Positions 11,042-22,200 of a stretch of DNA of 64,000 nucleotides are shown one piece after another. Source of the DNA: Calycina herbarum. Lineage: Eukaryota > Ascomycota > Leotiomycetes > Helotiales > Pezizellaceae. Every line of letters begins with the position of its first letter. The stretch's first letter is position 1. The DNA is taken from the NCBI GenBank assembly GCA_001414485.1, contig LLEY01000071.1, positions 1-64,000 of the forward strand, read 5' to 3'. The notes below the pieces were generated by a model, which was given only the letters and a program-made list of their open reading frames with translations, made no database searches and had not been told where the DNA came from. A program made the position numbers and the translations under genes.

Positions 11042-12478
11042 GGGCATCGATATTTAGACTTGGTTGAGATTCGAAGAGCAGCACCCGCCTTTTGTCAAGA
11101 CTTCTCTGGTATAAAAGATGATGTCTCGACGCATTATATCAGCACCGTATACAGACACATGTTGTGATTGATTTCCCGAGGAGCAACGATCTTGTCTCGT
11201 ATCATTATATCAACAACACGTATACAGATTGTTCTTTCTTGTTTCTTTGCACTTTTCTCTCTCATTTTCTTCTTGTTTTCGCGCGTGGAGATGGTTGGAG
11301 TGGAGGAATTAATTTGGGATTCAGGGAAGGAAATGCAAGACTCCAAAGCCTTTCCGCTTCAAAACTCTCATATTATCTTTTCCTGCGACCCATTCGGGAG
11401 TGCGGGGATCAGATAGAGGGTGGAGATTTGGTGGGGTTGAAGCATTTTCGAACCTGTGGGTTGTTATGGAAAGAAATTGTCGTTTTGGGAGGACGATCGT
11501 GGTGTTATGGGTTGGGAATTTGAGAAGAGGGCGTTTTGTTATTTATTGTATTTTGGACCCAGCAGCATGGAGTTGATATGGCTGGGCATTTGACATTTAT
11601 TGTATTTTCTGAGGACCCAGATCCAGGAAGGGAATGGTGGAGTTGATATGGCTGGGTTGGACATTTGATAATTCTTGTATTTCGCCCCCGATGGGTAGAG
11701 CTATTTGTTTGGGCACCAATGATTTCTCGATTCCGAAGACCCGGATACATCACCTAGATACTAGACAATTGAGGAAAAAAGAATCCTCACAATATGTAGT
11801 GTCCTTTGTGAAATTTCCAGTGACTGTGTGGTATATCAGTATTGGAAAGAGCAGTAGATGGAGATGGATATATCATAGAGTAGAGACTGGAGTGGTGCTG
11901 ACTCAAGTAGGTAGCTCCCTCCCCTTTTGTCACAAGCTGATGCTTCTCACAAGCGAGCCAAGTCCTTTTTACCAACGTGGAACCAACACCGGGCCGCACG
12001 ACAGCAATTGTGGTCCCTCAAAACCTCATTCCAACAACATCTCAGAGACAGCGAATCTCTAAAACCAGCTGAATCTTTCTCCAGACGAAATAAAAATGAG
12101 AGCTATCAATGCTGGCGGTGGCAGTTCAGAGTAACGAGAACCATATTCTAACAGTCATTTCTGATGGTAGAAGGAAACTTTACCACACACGGGATTGTTG
12201 TCTATTCGTTGGCAATAACGGAACCTGGGGATTTCCCACAAACATTCAGCATGTGATTCAATGCCAACAAGATACTGTTACAATTGGACACTTCGACGAA
12301 GATTTCTTGGGCTTTCCGATGCTTTGCAGTTTGCGTAAGACGTCGTGTTGGAAATCCGATGAGTAACTCCTCAGAGTTGGAGCGGTTGTGGTTATAAAGG
12401 TCTTGGAAACCCCGGGAATAACATCCTCGCTCAAGCAAAAAAAAAAAAACTTCCCCGTACTCATCTGATATATCCAAA
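11042..12478. other. Intergenic, no supported gene
   Basis: Several overlapping short frames occur but none has recognisable content. The region contains the small tandem duplication listed separately. An A-run lies just upstream of the next gene (12438-12449). Confidence 0.45.
11541..11669 (+). repeat. Imperfect tandem duplication (about 55-70 bp unit)
   Basis: The words TTTATTGTATTTT, GGACCCAG, GGAGTTGATATGGCTGGG and CATTTGA occur in the same order twice, at 11541-11594 and 11598-11669. The second copy is longer by small insertions. The repeat is non-coding. Confidence 0.7.
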
Positions 12479-13096
12479 ATGGCGACAGACTTATCCCACA
12501 CGGCACTCATCATCGTCGACAACCAACTTGGCACAGTCGCCCCCGAATACTGGGGCACCAAACAAAGCAATCCGTCCTACCTCGAGAATCTCACTCGCCT
12601 ATTGAAGGCATTCCGGTCTCTTGCTTCAGCTCCCCAAGCCCTTCATACATTTCACGTCTACCACCGCTCAATCCACCCTCAATCCCCTCTCCACCCGAGC
12701 AAACCAAGTATCGACTTCCACCCATCATCAAATCCCTTACCCCCCGAGCCAGTAATTGGAAAATCAACCAACTCAGCATTCGTGGAGCCAGAATTCGGGA
12801 ATCTGCTCAGAGAGAGGAAGATATGGAGGGCGTATTTCGTGGGTTTGTCTGTTGATTTGTGTGTTGGAAGTACCGTTCGGCATGCGAGCGATCTGAGAGT
12901 TCTAGATCATGTGGGAGAGGATGGGAAGGTTGTGAGAGGGGACATTGTGTTGGTAGAAGACGCTGTGGCTGCTTGGGCGAAGCATGGTGGGAGATATGAT
13001 GCGGAGGCTGTTCATGGTGTTTCTGTGGAGAGTTTGAGGGGTGAGTTTGCGAGGGTTGTGACGACGGATTTGGTGTTGAAGGAGATTGGTTTGTAA
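12479..13096 (+). CDS. Isochorismatase-like cysteine hydrolase
   Basis: Single-exon gene for 205 residues, the usual length of the family. The catalytic triad is visible: Asp14 in ALIIVDNQ, Lys95 in VIGKSTNSAF and Cys128 in VDLCVGSTVRHA. The family hydrolyses small amides, vinyl ethers or nicotinamide-like substrates. This subgroup lacks a defined substrate, so I do not name one. There is no signal peptide or membrane segment, so it is probably cytosolic. The neighbours, an unknown lysine-rich protein and transposase relics, give no pathway hint. The start follows an A-rich leader and is the first ATG. Confidence 0.85.
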   Translation: MATDLSHTALIIVDNQLGTVAPEYWGTKQSNPSYLENLTRLLKAFRSLASAPQALHTFHVYHRSIHPQSPLHPSKPSIDFHPSSNPLPPEPVIGKSTNSAFVEPEFGNLLRERKIWRAYFVGLSVDLCVGSTVRHASDLRVLDHVGEDGKVVRGDIVLVEDAVAAWAKHGGRYDAEAVHGVSVESLRGEFARVVTTDLVLKEIGL

Positions 13097-13684
13097 TTCA
13101 TCTGGTCGTAGGTTGTAGGCATTGTTGAGAAATTGAGTCTCTTGAAGTTCAATTTCTCTTGAAGTTGGAGTTGAAGGTTCGTGTCGGTGATGCTTGTCGA
13201 GGTGAGCAAGAGATTCTTGCCTCAACCCCCTGCTCTTTCAATGGTTTTTCACTATTAAACCTAGAAAGATAGGATGCGAGGTCTACATGTAAGCTACCTA
13301 TATCATTATGCGTTGAGAAATGCGAAATAGATTGTCTAGAAGAAAAGCTAATAAGATTTCCAGATTTAATTTTAGTAGTTTATCTACTGAAAATAATCGC
13401 GACTTGCAACAAAATTATGCACCTCGATCCAAATGGAGAGAGGGACGGGAGCAACAGGCTAAGAATTTCGAGTCGCCCCGCCTCGAATTCTTCTTCCACT
13501 ACCTCGACTACCATGCCCTACCTTAGGTACTCAACAGTGAGGTTGAGGTCGAGGCTTTTTGCGACCATTTCTCCCACCCTGGTCCAGGAGGCAGTGGCAG
13601 TCGCGACTGGACGTTGAACACGGGGGACGAGAGCTCCTTCCCACTCAACCTCATTTCGATCCCTCAGTGCCACCCCAGAAGAGA
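13097..13684. other. Intergenic, nothing recognised
   Basis: 3' flank of the hydrolase gene and spacer before the transposase relics. No supported feature. Confidence 0.45.
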
Positions 13685-14290
13685 CTTGAACTCTCCCCAA
13701 ATCCAAGAGACGAAATCGAAGAATCAGCCAAGTAGCGCCGGCGCCGTTATAATATAACGACAAATGGGACTCGTTTCCGGTCGGGATTTCCGAAGGCATT
13801 CCATCTCCCAGAAAAGAGCCTCGAGACAAGAGGCGACCAGAAATTGTTGTAGATACAACTTGAAAAACACACCAAAAGACACACGAGAGAGGCGATCGAA
13901 CATGAAACGGCGATCAAGAAGGAGATCCACGCCACTATCAGCAAATGCGTCAATCGACCTTGCGCTGGCTCTCTGAAGGTTACTCTACCATGGATAGAAT
14001 CGTGGAAAAGCACGCTTACTGGCATGCATATCGTATCTCGGAGATGGAGATTGATATCAAGCATCCCACACTCGACACAGCTATGGGAGCTCGAGACTGC
14101 GGTCAACTTCCCGACGATACGTCCTGCTGGAATACTCGCGCTGAGCCAAAAAACGGATCCACGCGAGGACCGCAAATGTCTTCATATTCTGTTTCACGAT
14201 GGGCTGTCATGAGCCCAGAGGTTGTCATTCGCACGATATGAGCGGAAAGGGTTTCTTTCACGATTCTTGCTCAAATCCGTCCTACTCCGT
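13685..14290 (+). pseudogene. Tc1/mariner-like transposase relic, copy 1
   Basis: Diverged copy of the sequence at 14465-15080. It matches in order: GCGCCGGCGCC, GGTCGGGATTTCCGAAGGCATTC, GAGGCGATCGAAC, GATAGAATCGTGGAAAAG, GAGATGGAGATTGATATCAAG and TTCACGATTCTTGC. In one frame it still reads ISEMEIDIKHPTLDTAMG and QLPDD, degraded from the second helix-turn-helix region of a Tc1-type transposase. Frameshifts and stops leave no open gene. Confidence 0.6.
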
Positions 14291-14464
14291 AATCAACAAT
14301 GAAGCCCTTCAATTCTCTATTCGGCTGCTAAATTGCAGCCCTAGTAGGATGTTGATATCAAGCGATCCCGCCAAGAAGTCCGACTACTGACGTCAGGGCC
14401 CCTTCACATACAACAAGATTCCCTCGAAGCCTTTCTCCTCTTCAACTCACTGCTAAGAAGCAAT

Positions 14465-15080
14465 TGAAAATTGAACCGTCATGCCTTCCCAATCCCAATC
14501 CCCGAAATCGAAAACCCCAAAGCCGCGCGGGCGCTGTAACAAAACCAGTCGAAAAGAAGTTCCCGTCGGGATGCGTCAGGCAATCGTCAGTTCCGAGGGC
14601 ATTCGGTCTTCCACAAAAGAGGCAGAAAGATGGCCAGGAGTCTCAGACAGCACAGTTCGGAGCATACGCCAAAGAGCACATAAAAGAGGCGATCGAACGA
14701 GAAGTGGTGGCCTACGAGGAAAACCGCTCGCGGATATCAGCAACTGCATCACGGCACGCCGCCCGGGAGACCCCAAGAAACTCACCAAGGCGGTGGTTGA
14801 TCGAATTGTGGAAAAGGTACTCGGGATAGTGTTGAGCCCTGCAAACACCCTAGTGTTCATATCGAGGAGATGGGGATTGATATCAAGGAGCGGTCGTTCT
14901 TGAAAGCTTTGCGAGCTCGAGGCTACGTTAGACGACTTCCTGATGATCCCCCAGCGAATGATGGTACGGAGGCGAAGATCTGATATAAATATTGGGGTTC
15001 AGTTCGCAATGGGGTAGAATGGCTCCGGTGCCTCTCTTTGGGCAGAAATAACTGGTTCACGATTCTTGCACAGATATTCC
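14465..15080 (+). pseudogene. Tc1/mariner-like transposase relic, copy 2
   Basis: Better preserved copy. The frame opening at 14481 gives a basic N-terminus, then a helix-turn-helix (VGMRQAIVSSEGIRSST with GVSDSTVRSI and QRAHKRG). It goes on to GDPKKLTKAVVDRIVEK, and after a frameshift to EEMGIDIKERSFLKALR and GYVRRLPDD. This order matches the bipartite DNA-binding N-terminus of Tc1-like transposases. The catalytic DDE part is absent and several frameshifts occur. It lies about 0.8 kb from copy 1 in the same orientation. Confidence 0.65.
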
Positions 15081-15518
15081 AAGCGGGGGTTCAGTTTTCA
15101 ATTCATATCCTATGCAGCTGCCAAACCAATTAACCATGTCCCAACCCAAGTCCAACGAACGACGTTCTCGACCTCGCACGCTGGCTCTTCCACCAAGCCA
15201 CCGTCCAATATGTGTGATGTATTGACGCCTCTATATCCAGCACATTTGCATTCATCTGAAGATGTGCGCTAGAAGCGCCTTCACCGGGCCTTGTTTTTTG
15301 GCTTCCTTCTTTGGATAGATTCGACCCGTAGTCATTGTGTACTCCGCGAGGGCTTTTCTTGAAGGAAATTTTCGGACTGGGCGTTGTAGTTTGATATCGT
15401 CCAAAAAATCCCAAATGTTTACCCAAACACCCTTCAGAGCCTAGATTTATGATCAGCCTTGGAACTTGTTCGTTTGTGCTTTGTGGCTACGTTGGGATTT
15501 TCGGTCGCCACCTGGGGA

Positions 15519-15725
15519 TCATGTCCATCCCATTCGGCATTGCTTGATGCTTGGAAAGGTACCCGGGAGATCCATATCCCTACACAATCGCTGCCAATTC
15601 TCAAGGTTGTTTTCGCTCCCGAAGTAACTCGTGAACTCATTCACGATGTCCCTCTGCGAAGAGTGTCAGAAATTGCGGTCAGTCGGTGGCTCTTCCCTTA
15701 CCTGGGGCTTCTTCTTCTTTGCCAT
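15519..15725 (-). pseudogene. Truncated copy of a small fungal MAKKKK-type family
   Basis: Minus-strand exons are 15725-15702 and 15653-15519. The 48-base intron has donor GTAAGG, branch CTGAC and acceptor CGCAG. The 52-residue product starts MAKKKKPQ, continues with RDIVNEFTSYFGS and LENWQRLCRDM, and stops after QCRMGWT. I recall a fungal family of short proteins with this start, a DxxxYFG motif, a W-LC-D motif and SI-QC, but no known function. The usual residues after the QC motif are missing. I think the copy is truncated or frameshifted at its 3' end and probably not functional. Confidence 0.45.
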
Positions 15726-17172
15726 CTTTTCTAGCAGCAACTCAATTGAGTCGCTGTCGTTGATGAGGTGTGGAGAGGGAATTCCAAGCTTTGCTATTGC
15801 TGAGGTTGATTTCAAGGGTGCAAACCTGCCCAAACTTCCAAAGCGAGTTGCGTTAGGCGGCTGTAGATTTTGAACTCAGCGAAATTTGACGAGCCAACGG
15901 CTTTGATGAGCCTCATGCAGCTTCCCTAGACGCTGCCCACTCCATCCCAAAGAATCCCATCATGGCCGTTTGTTCCTCTTGCAGACACACAGAGCAGATC
16001 TCTACGTATGCACCCGTTCCTAGGCAATGTGCGCATTGTTTCTCTTTTCCATCTTTCTGCAATTTTTACAATTTTTTTTTTCTTGAGATGTCAAGCACCA
16101 ATTTCTACTTGGCGTGAAATTGCAAGTTCCATCGTATCTTTTTCTAGACCCAAAATGTTGGGGTTTCGAGGCGCAAAGGTAACTGCTCCAAAAAGAAAAC
16201 GCAGGAATAAACTCCTCGAGTTCATGCATGTGTTAGACACAATTTCTCCTCTCCCAACCCCGCTTCCCATCTTGCCTTTTCGATTGTCATCGAGTTCATC
16301 AACTTTTCAATTTCCCGTCGGCGATTTCCCAGGACAGTTGAAGAATGTTTGTTGGACAGTGCGACGATTCCCAAAAGTAAACAGAATATCAATCGTGATT
16401 GTTCCGTCACTTTCCTAAATCTCATTCTCAAAGCAAACGGAAAGGGGGGTAGCATCACGGTCCCAACCCATTCGCTAGAAAATGAACTGCCGAAATGTAA
16501 TTACCCGACGGGAAAATCCACCATCTACATCAACCCCCGCCTGAACTCAAACCACCCCTTACAACTTCTCACACACCAATTGGCCATCGATAAAAGGTAA
16601 GCCATCTAGCCCCTTCAACTTCCTGATCATTCGGCCTAATTTCTATCCCGTCGTCCTGCAAAATCTGGTGGGACCAGCCCCACCAAGCCTTCTCTTTCCA
16701 GAGGCAGATGAATTAAACATTCACACCCCGCGATCACCCCGCACAGCCAAGATTATGCATGTTGACAGAAAGACGCCACTGCCTTGGATAAATCATAGCT
16801 ATTGGTAAGTAAGAGGGCCTCTTGCCTGGAAAGGCATCCGAGGACAACGTAGCTTGCCTCTAGTTGGCCACTTCGTACTTGATATCTACCTTGATATTGC
16901 AGTACATTGCATACGGCTCGCGGCCGAAACTGGGTTCTGGAGTGGGCGATACCATGGTTAATATCATCTATTTTCCTTCATCTGTACAACATCCAGACGA
17001 ATTTCTCACATAAGATATACGGGAGGGAATTATTACTACACGGCCACGGCACTCAGAGTACCGCCGTTTGCTTCCGTTCTTCCGTTTCTTAAGGAGGGAC
17101 TTTCTCTCTCTTTGTTTCGGAATTCCGGTATTGTGAATCAGTTTGAGATTTTGTGTTTTGTGTTTTGTGAAG
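15726..17172. other. Intergenic; upstream region of the MFS gene
   Basis: No supported gene. Short frames at 16008-16600 have no recognisable content. A GATA-type site (CGATAA, near 16588) and C-rich motifs (CCCCGC near 16728 and 16739) could belong to the MFS promoter. That would suit nitrogen control but is only suggestive. Confidence 0.35.
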
Positions 17173-18886
17173 ATGGCAGATCAAGAGAAACAGATTGCGG
17201 ACCCGGCTATTGCTAAGGTTGATTCGGATGAGGATTCTGTGTCGAGAGAGTGGAATGAAGAGGATGAGAGGAGAATTCGACAGAGGATGGATTGGAGGAT
17301 TATTCCTACTGTTTTTATTTTGTACTTGATGTGTTTTATTGATAGGTTAGTGATTTTCTGAATCACTTGGGGTTGGAACTGACTGATTTTAGGGCAAATA
17401 TTGGGTAAGACATCGCAATTCCCCCTCAACCGAGATCTTCGATATGGTCCTGGGGAGATATTGGGAAAGTCCATATTTGCTGGAATTTCGTGTTTTGACA
17501 AAGATTTTTTTTGCCGATGGTGGAAACTCATTCGAACCTGACAATAATGATGAAGGCGGGCGGTCCCCAAAAAGAGAAGCTGACAATCATCACAGAAATG
17601 CTCGTATTCAAGGCATGCAGGCCGACCTCCATCTAGGAGGTTATCGATTCAATTGGGCCCTCACAATCTTCTACATCTCCTACATAGGAGCTGAAATTCC
17701 ATCCAACATCATCCTTAAAAAAGTCGGAGGAAGATTCTACCTCCCATCTCTCGTCATCGCATTTGGCCTAATTTCAATGTGCACCTCCTTCATCAAAAAC
17801 TACCAAAGTCTACTCGCTTGCCGATTTCTCCTCGGTCTCGCAGAAGGAGGAACCATGCCGGGGATATCCTACTACCTTTCCTGCTTCTACAAACGCAACG
17901 AACTCCTCTTCCGAATCGGTCTCTTCATTCAAGGAACTACACTCGCTGGTGCATTTGGTGGTCTCCTCGCGGCAGGTCTCTCGCCTATCCCGCAATGGGG
18001 TGTGAAATCAACACCCATCCACTCGTGGCGCAACATCTTCTTCTTCGAGGGCCTCTTCACACTTCTCGTTTCCTCATTCGCGTTTTTCGTTCTCCCCTCT
18101 CGACCGGATCAATGCAAATTCCTGACTCCACGAGATAAATACATAGCACTCGAACGCATAAACCGGGAACACAAAGAATCCGCCATCGAAGCCACGAAAC
18201 CCGAACACGTCAAGAGGGCAATCTTTAACATCAACAACATAATCTGCGGTCTAGGATTCTTCTCCATAAACATATCCGTGCAATCATTCTCCCTCTTCCT
18301 CCCCTCCATCCTCTCCGCCCTCGGCTGGACAGCATTGAAAACCCAATTCTATTCCGTCCCGCCTTACACCGTCGCCTGTCTCTGGTCCATAATGATCTTC
18401 CGACTCTCCGATAAAAACAATAAACGCGGAATCTTCCTCATCGGTGGCTCGGTATTGGCAATAGTAGGATACTGCATGCTAGCAACCGCAACCTCAAACT
18501 CGATAAAATACGGCGCTGTATTCCTCGCTTCTTGTGGTGCTTTCCCTGGTGGTCCTACATTCTTAGCATGGGGATTGAATAATGCTGCTGGACCGAGTGT
18601 TAGGGCTGTTACGAGTGCCTATATTGTTGCTGTGGGGAGTTGCGGGGCGATTGTTGCTACTTGGACGTATCTTGAGAAGGATAAACCAGGGTATCATAGG
18701 GGTCACTGGATTAATGTTGGGGCTAATGTTGTGGCGGGGTGTCTTGCTGTGGTGGGGATTTTGTATACGAAGTGGGAGAATAGGAAGAGGGTTCAGGGAG
18801 ATAGAGCGGCGAGGTTGGTGGGGTTGGGGGAGGAGGATGGGAATAAATTGGGGTATCGACATCCTGACTTTAGGTATGTTTCTTGA
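17173..18886 (+). CDS. MFS transporter of the allantoate permease (Dal5) type
   Basis: Three exons: 17173-17345, a 12-base micro-exon at 17393-17404, and 17596-18886, giving 491 residues. The micro-exon encodes the ANIG part of the DRANIGNAR motif after the first membrane helix, which is conserved in this family (anion:cation symporters such as Dal5, Tna1 and Liz1). The acidic N-terminus with WRIIPTVFILYLMCFIDR, the loop motif GGRFY and LACRFLLGLAEGGTMPG, and about 12 hydrophobic segments are visible. Such proteins import organic anions, vitamins or dipeptides across the plasma membrane; the substrate cannot be read from the sequence. It is convergent with the NLR gene 357 bases downstream. 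Confidence 0.85.
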
Positions 18887-19243
18887 GGGTTGGGGATGAA
18901 GGTGGGGTGGGAGTAGTGGTATAGATTGGGGAGGGATGCAATTTAGTATATAGTTTGAATTTGATGAGGTGACTTTTCCAAACACATTTGTCGTTTAGCG
19001 TCCTTTCTTTTGGTTTTTTGGCCAAAAACGCGACGAGTGGTGGGCGAATTGTAGCTTGGAACCATTGCCTCCTCAAATGCGGGTTTGGATAATTCGTGGT
19101 TCGTTGTTTAGCCTCAGAACCTTCAAACACCGCCTCTCTAGATACTGTATTGTCGTCAGTCTCGCAGTGCGAAGATATGGAGAAGCTCTTTACCTCCGCA
19201 AGGAAACCATGATCATTCAACTAGAGATTGATACATAGTCAAC
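18887..19243. other. Convergent intergenic spacer
   Basis: Shared 3' flank of the MFS permease (+) and the NLR-type gene (-). Nothing else is recognised. Confidence 0.5.
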
Positions 19244-22200
19244 CTAAATCCCATTTGCCAATGTGAGTGGAAGGAAGTCCGTGTTCTTGTTGAGCAGCAT
19301 TGCATGCGTCTTCTTATAAGCTTCCAGATTGAGAGTTTCCTGTTTCGCGTTGTGTTCGAGAAGTGCTTCTACGATGAATATGGATTTGTAAAGTTTTCCG
19401 AGACGCACTTCCATGGCGGTATCGTTTTTTTGATATTCAGCCAACAGGCTGTCAGCTTTTGTAGCAAGATCCAGACTCTCTTGGGGCGAAGCATGAGTTT
19501 CAGTTTCCAGAACCCACACTACCTCGTATCTGCGTTCTGTTTGAATCGCCCAAAAAAGTCTGGTTTGAAGGGCGGCCTGAAAAGGGGTGATGTTTTGGCC
19601 GAAGTGAAGGTTGGAATCAGCACCGTTCTCGAGTAGCATGTTCGATATTTTGTCTTCCGCGTAGTATATGGCAGCATAGAGTGAGGTGCCATATCTCCCG
19701 CCGAGAATGTTGACATCAGCGTTTTTGCGGAGGAGTAGGACTAAAATATCATCTCTTGGATGAGCTCTTGCATGAACAACAGCTGACTGTAGTGCATTGC
19801 CAAATTCCCCACCCTGAATGTTGGGGTCGGCTCCGTTCCTTAGAAGTAGGGCGACGATTTCTTTGCTTCCTAGGCCAGCAGCTGCTTGGAGGGCATTTCC
19901 ATATTTCCATTTCCCCTTGGAGTTGATATCAATCTTTCTGTCAAGTAGTAGCAGCGAGGTATTCGTATTCTGACGAGCGGCTGCAATTGCCAATCCAGTT
20001 CCATACTCCGGTGCTTTAGCTTCGGCATTGGTGGCGCATTCATCGATTTGGAGTCGAAGAAGTTCAGTGGATCCAAACCAACACAAAATATGAATTAGAT
20101 CAAACCCCTGAAATCCAAAGTTCGGGTTCTGGTCACTGAGGAAATGCTTCATACGTGCCAAGCTAAGTGAATGATTATGAAGGTCGCGTAAAAGAGTGAG
20201 TTGTGAGATTCCTTCTATTTGAGCTTTTTCCGCATGTACTATGATATTCTCGGAGGCGTAATTCATGAACTAGTGCCTTTCGTAATCCCACACAATTGAT
20301 CCTTTTGACGAGGAAAGGCGAGAGGATTGCATGTAAGCTTGACAACAAACTGCCAGGCGATGATGGCAAGCACCAATAATACTCGGTCTTAAAGTGGGGT
20401 CTAATCTCAACAACCTTTGATTCCTAGTCAGGAAGTCAACCACAGATTGATGAATAAATTGTACATCGTAGAATATCATTTTCCCTGGTGCGTTGCCATA
20501 GTTGGGCTTGGGAACCGTTTCAACCAGCCCCATTGATGTATTGTTAATGAAAAGTTTCGTGGTTGCATAATCAGTATGGGGGCCGTTTGGGGTGCCGTCA
20601 ATTTCATCCAGCTCTGTCCCAGCCAACACGGCCAGATACAGCTCCTCTGGGTTGAGAGTGCGTGTTGAAAACAGAACCCAAAGAAACAAAAGTACAGTGG
20701 CCTCCTTGTCGCTACCAGACTGTGTACCGTTTAAAATTTTCGAAAACAGCTGGTCGAGATCGCTCGGTATCTCGTTTAACTTCTTCTTCATTGCCTTAAG
20801 ATTTCCTTTCCCTTTAAGGTGCTCTCGATTCAGTATTTCAACGACTAAAACCACCCATATAAATATGTGCCGAGCTTTCTGGATGATATCGTGTTGGATT
20901 GTCTGATCTTTAGTCTTCAATTTTTGTCCGACATATCCTACTATGTCCTGGTCGTGACCATGTTGTTCCTCCACCACAAGCTCTATTTTCTTCTCCATGT
21001 CGATAGATGGGTAGTGCCTACTGGACAGGCATATCATCATTTTTGACTGCGAATTTGTAGCGTTGTGGCTCAAAGCTTCTAAAAAAGCAACAACATGTTC
21101 AACCTCCGAGATATCGCACTCATCTAGGGCGTCGATAAGAATTATACATTGCTCGACATGGTGCGACGTGTATTGCATTAAGAAAATATCTTTCAGCTCT
21201 CCATACTCCCAATGACATATTCCATGTCTGTTGTTCTTGTTTGTGAACTTTTGCATGACAGGGTTCCAGAGGCTTGAATTTTGCTCAAGAAGTTGTGCCA
21301 TTATGGAACGTAGCATTCCCATGGGACTTCTCTCAAGTGCATTAGCACCCCTGGCGTTGAATCCATAAAATGATATGATATGATTCTGGAACTTTTCCTG
21401 GCAATGGAGCAGTGTATGTTTCATCAGGGTTGATTTTCCCACTCCTGGGTGGCCTTTTATCCAGAGAACACCATTGTGGGTTTGCAAGCTCTTTCGGCTG
21501 GTCCACTCAACGAATCCAGCTGTTTCAAATAACCAATCACAAGTATTCTTGTGAGCCAATTCAATGTTGGCGACGCGGCTTCCCATATTTTGGAAGCTTA
21601 GACTCCTTATGCATTCTATACTTTATTAGAATTTGAAAACATTTTTGGATATGTACCAACCTGATGTGCTCATGTTCGCGGCCGCGGTCTTCCTCCTCAA
21701 TCTGGACGGGCCTACTTGTAGGTTTAGAAAGTTTAATTACACATAAAAACCAGAATACGTACGTGGAGCGGGACGGGCTTCCACACTCACTATTTCCTGC
21801 GTCCTTCTCGTCTGCTGACCTTGCCTTGTCAAATTTTCTACAAGCACTAAATGATTATCCAAACCATCCCGCTACAGATTTTCCTTGCAACTTACGAGCA
21901 AATATGCCTATACATCTCTTCGTTTGGCGTCGAACCTCCGCATTTCGAAGATATGTTTGTGTACTATTCACAACCTTTTCTTTCTCTTTCCACTCTTCTA
22001 ATCCAACATCCGAGAGTCCGTGATATACATTAAAACGAAAAAGCCGATTCTCCTTGGACATGGATTCATGTGTCAAGTCGAAGGTATTTGCAGTCTTCTC
22101 GGTCTGGGTGATAATCTTTTGCATCGCCTTTATGATCTTTTTGACATTTCCCTTGAATTCTGCCCCTGGAGCACTGCCTGTTCCAATACTTAGCATAATA

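Noticed and set aside
11164..12062. Several plus-strand frames of 70-140 codons
   Set aside because: They overlap each other in different frames and cover a tandem repeat; the content is not protein-like.
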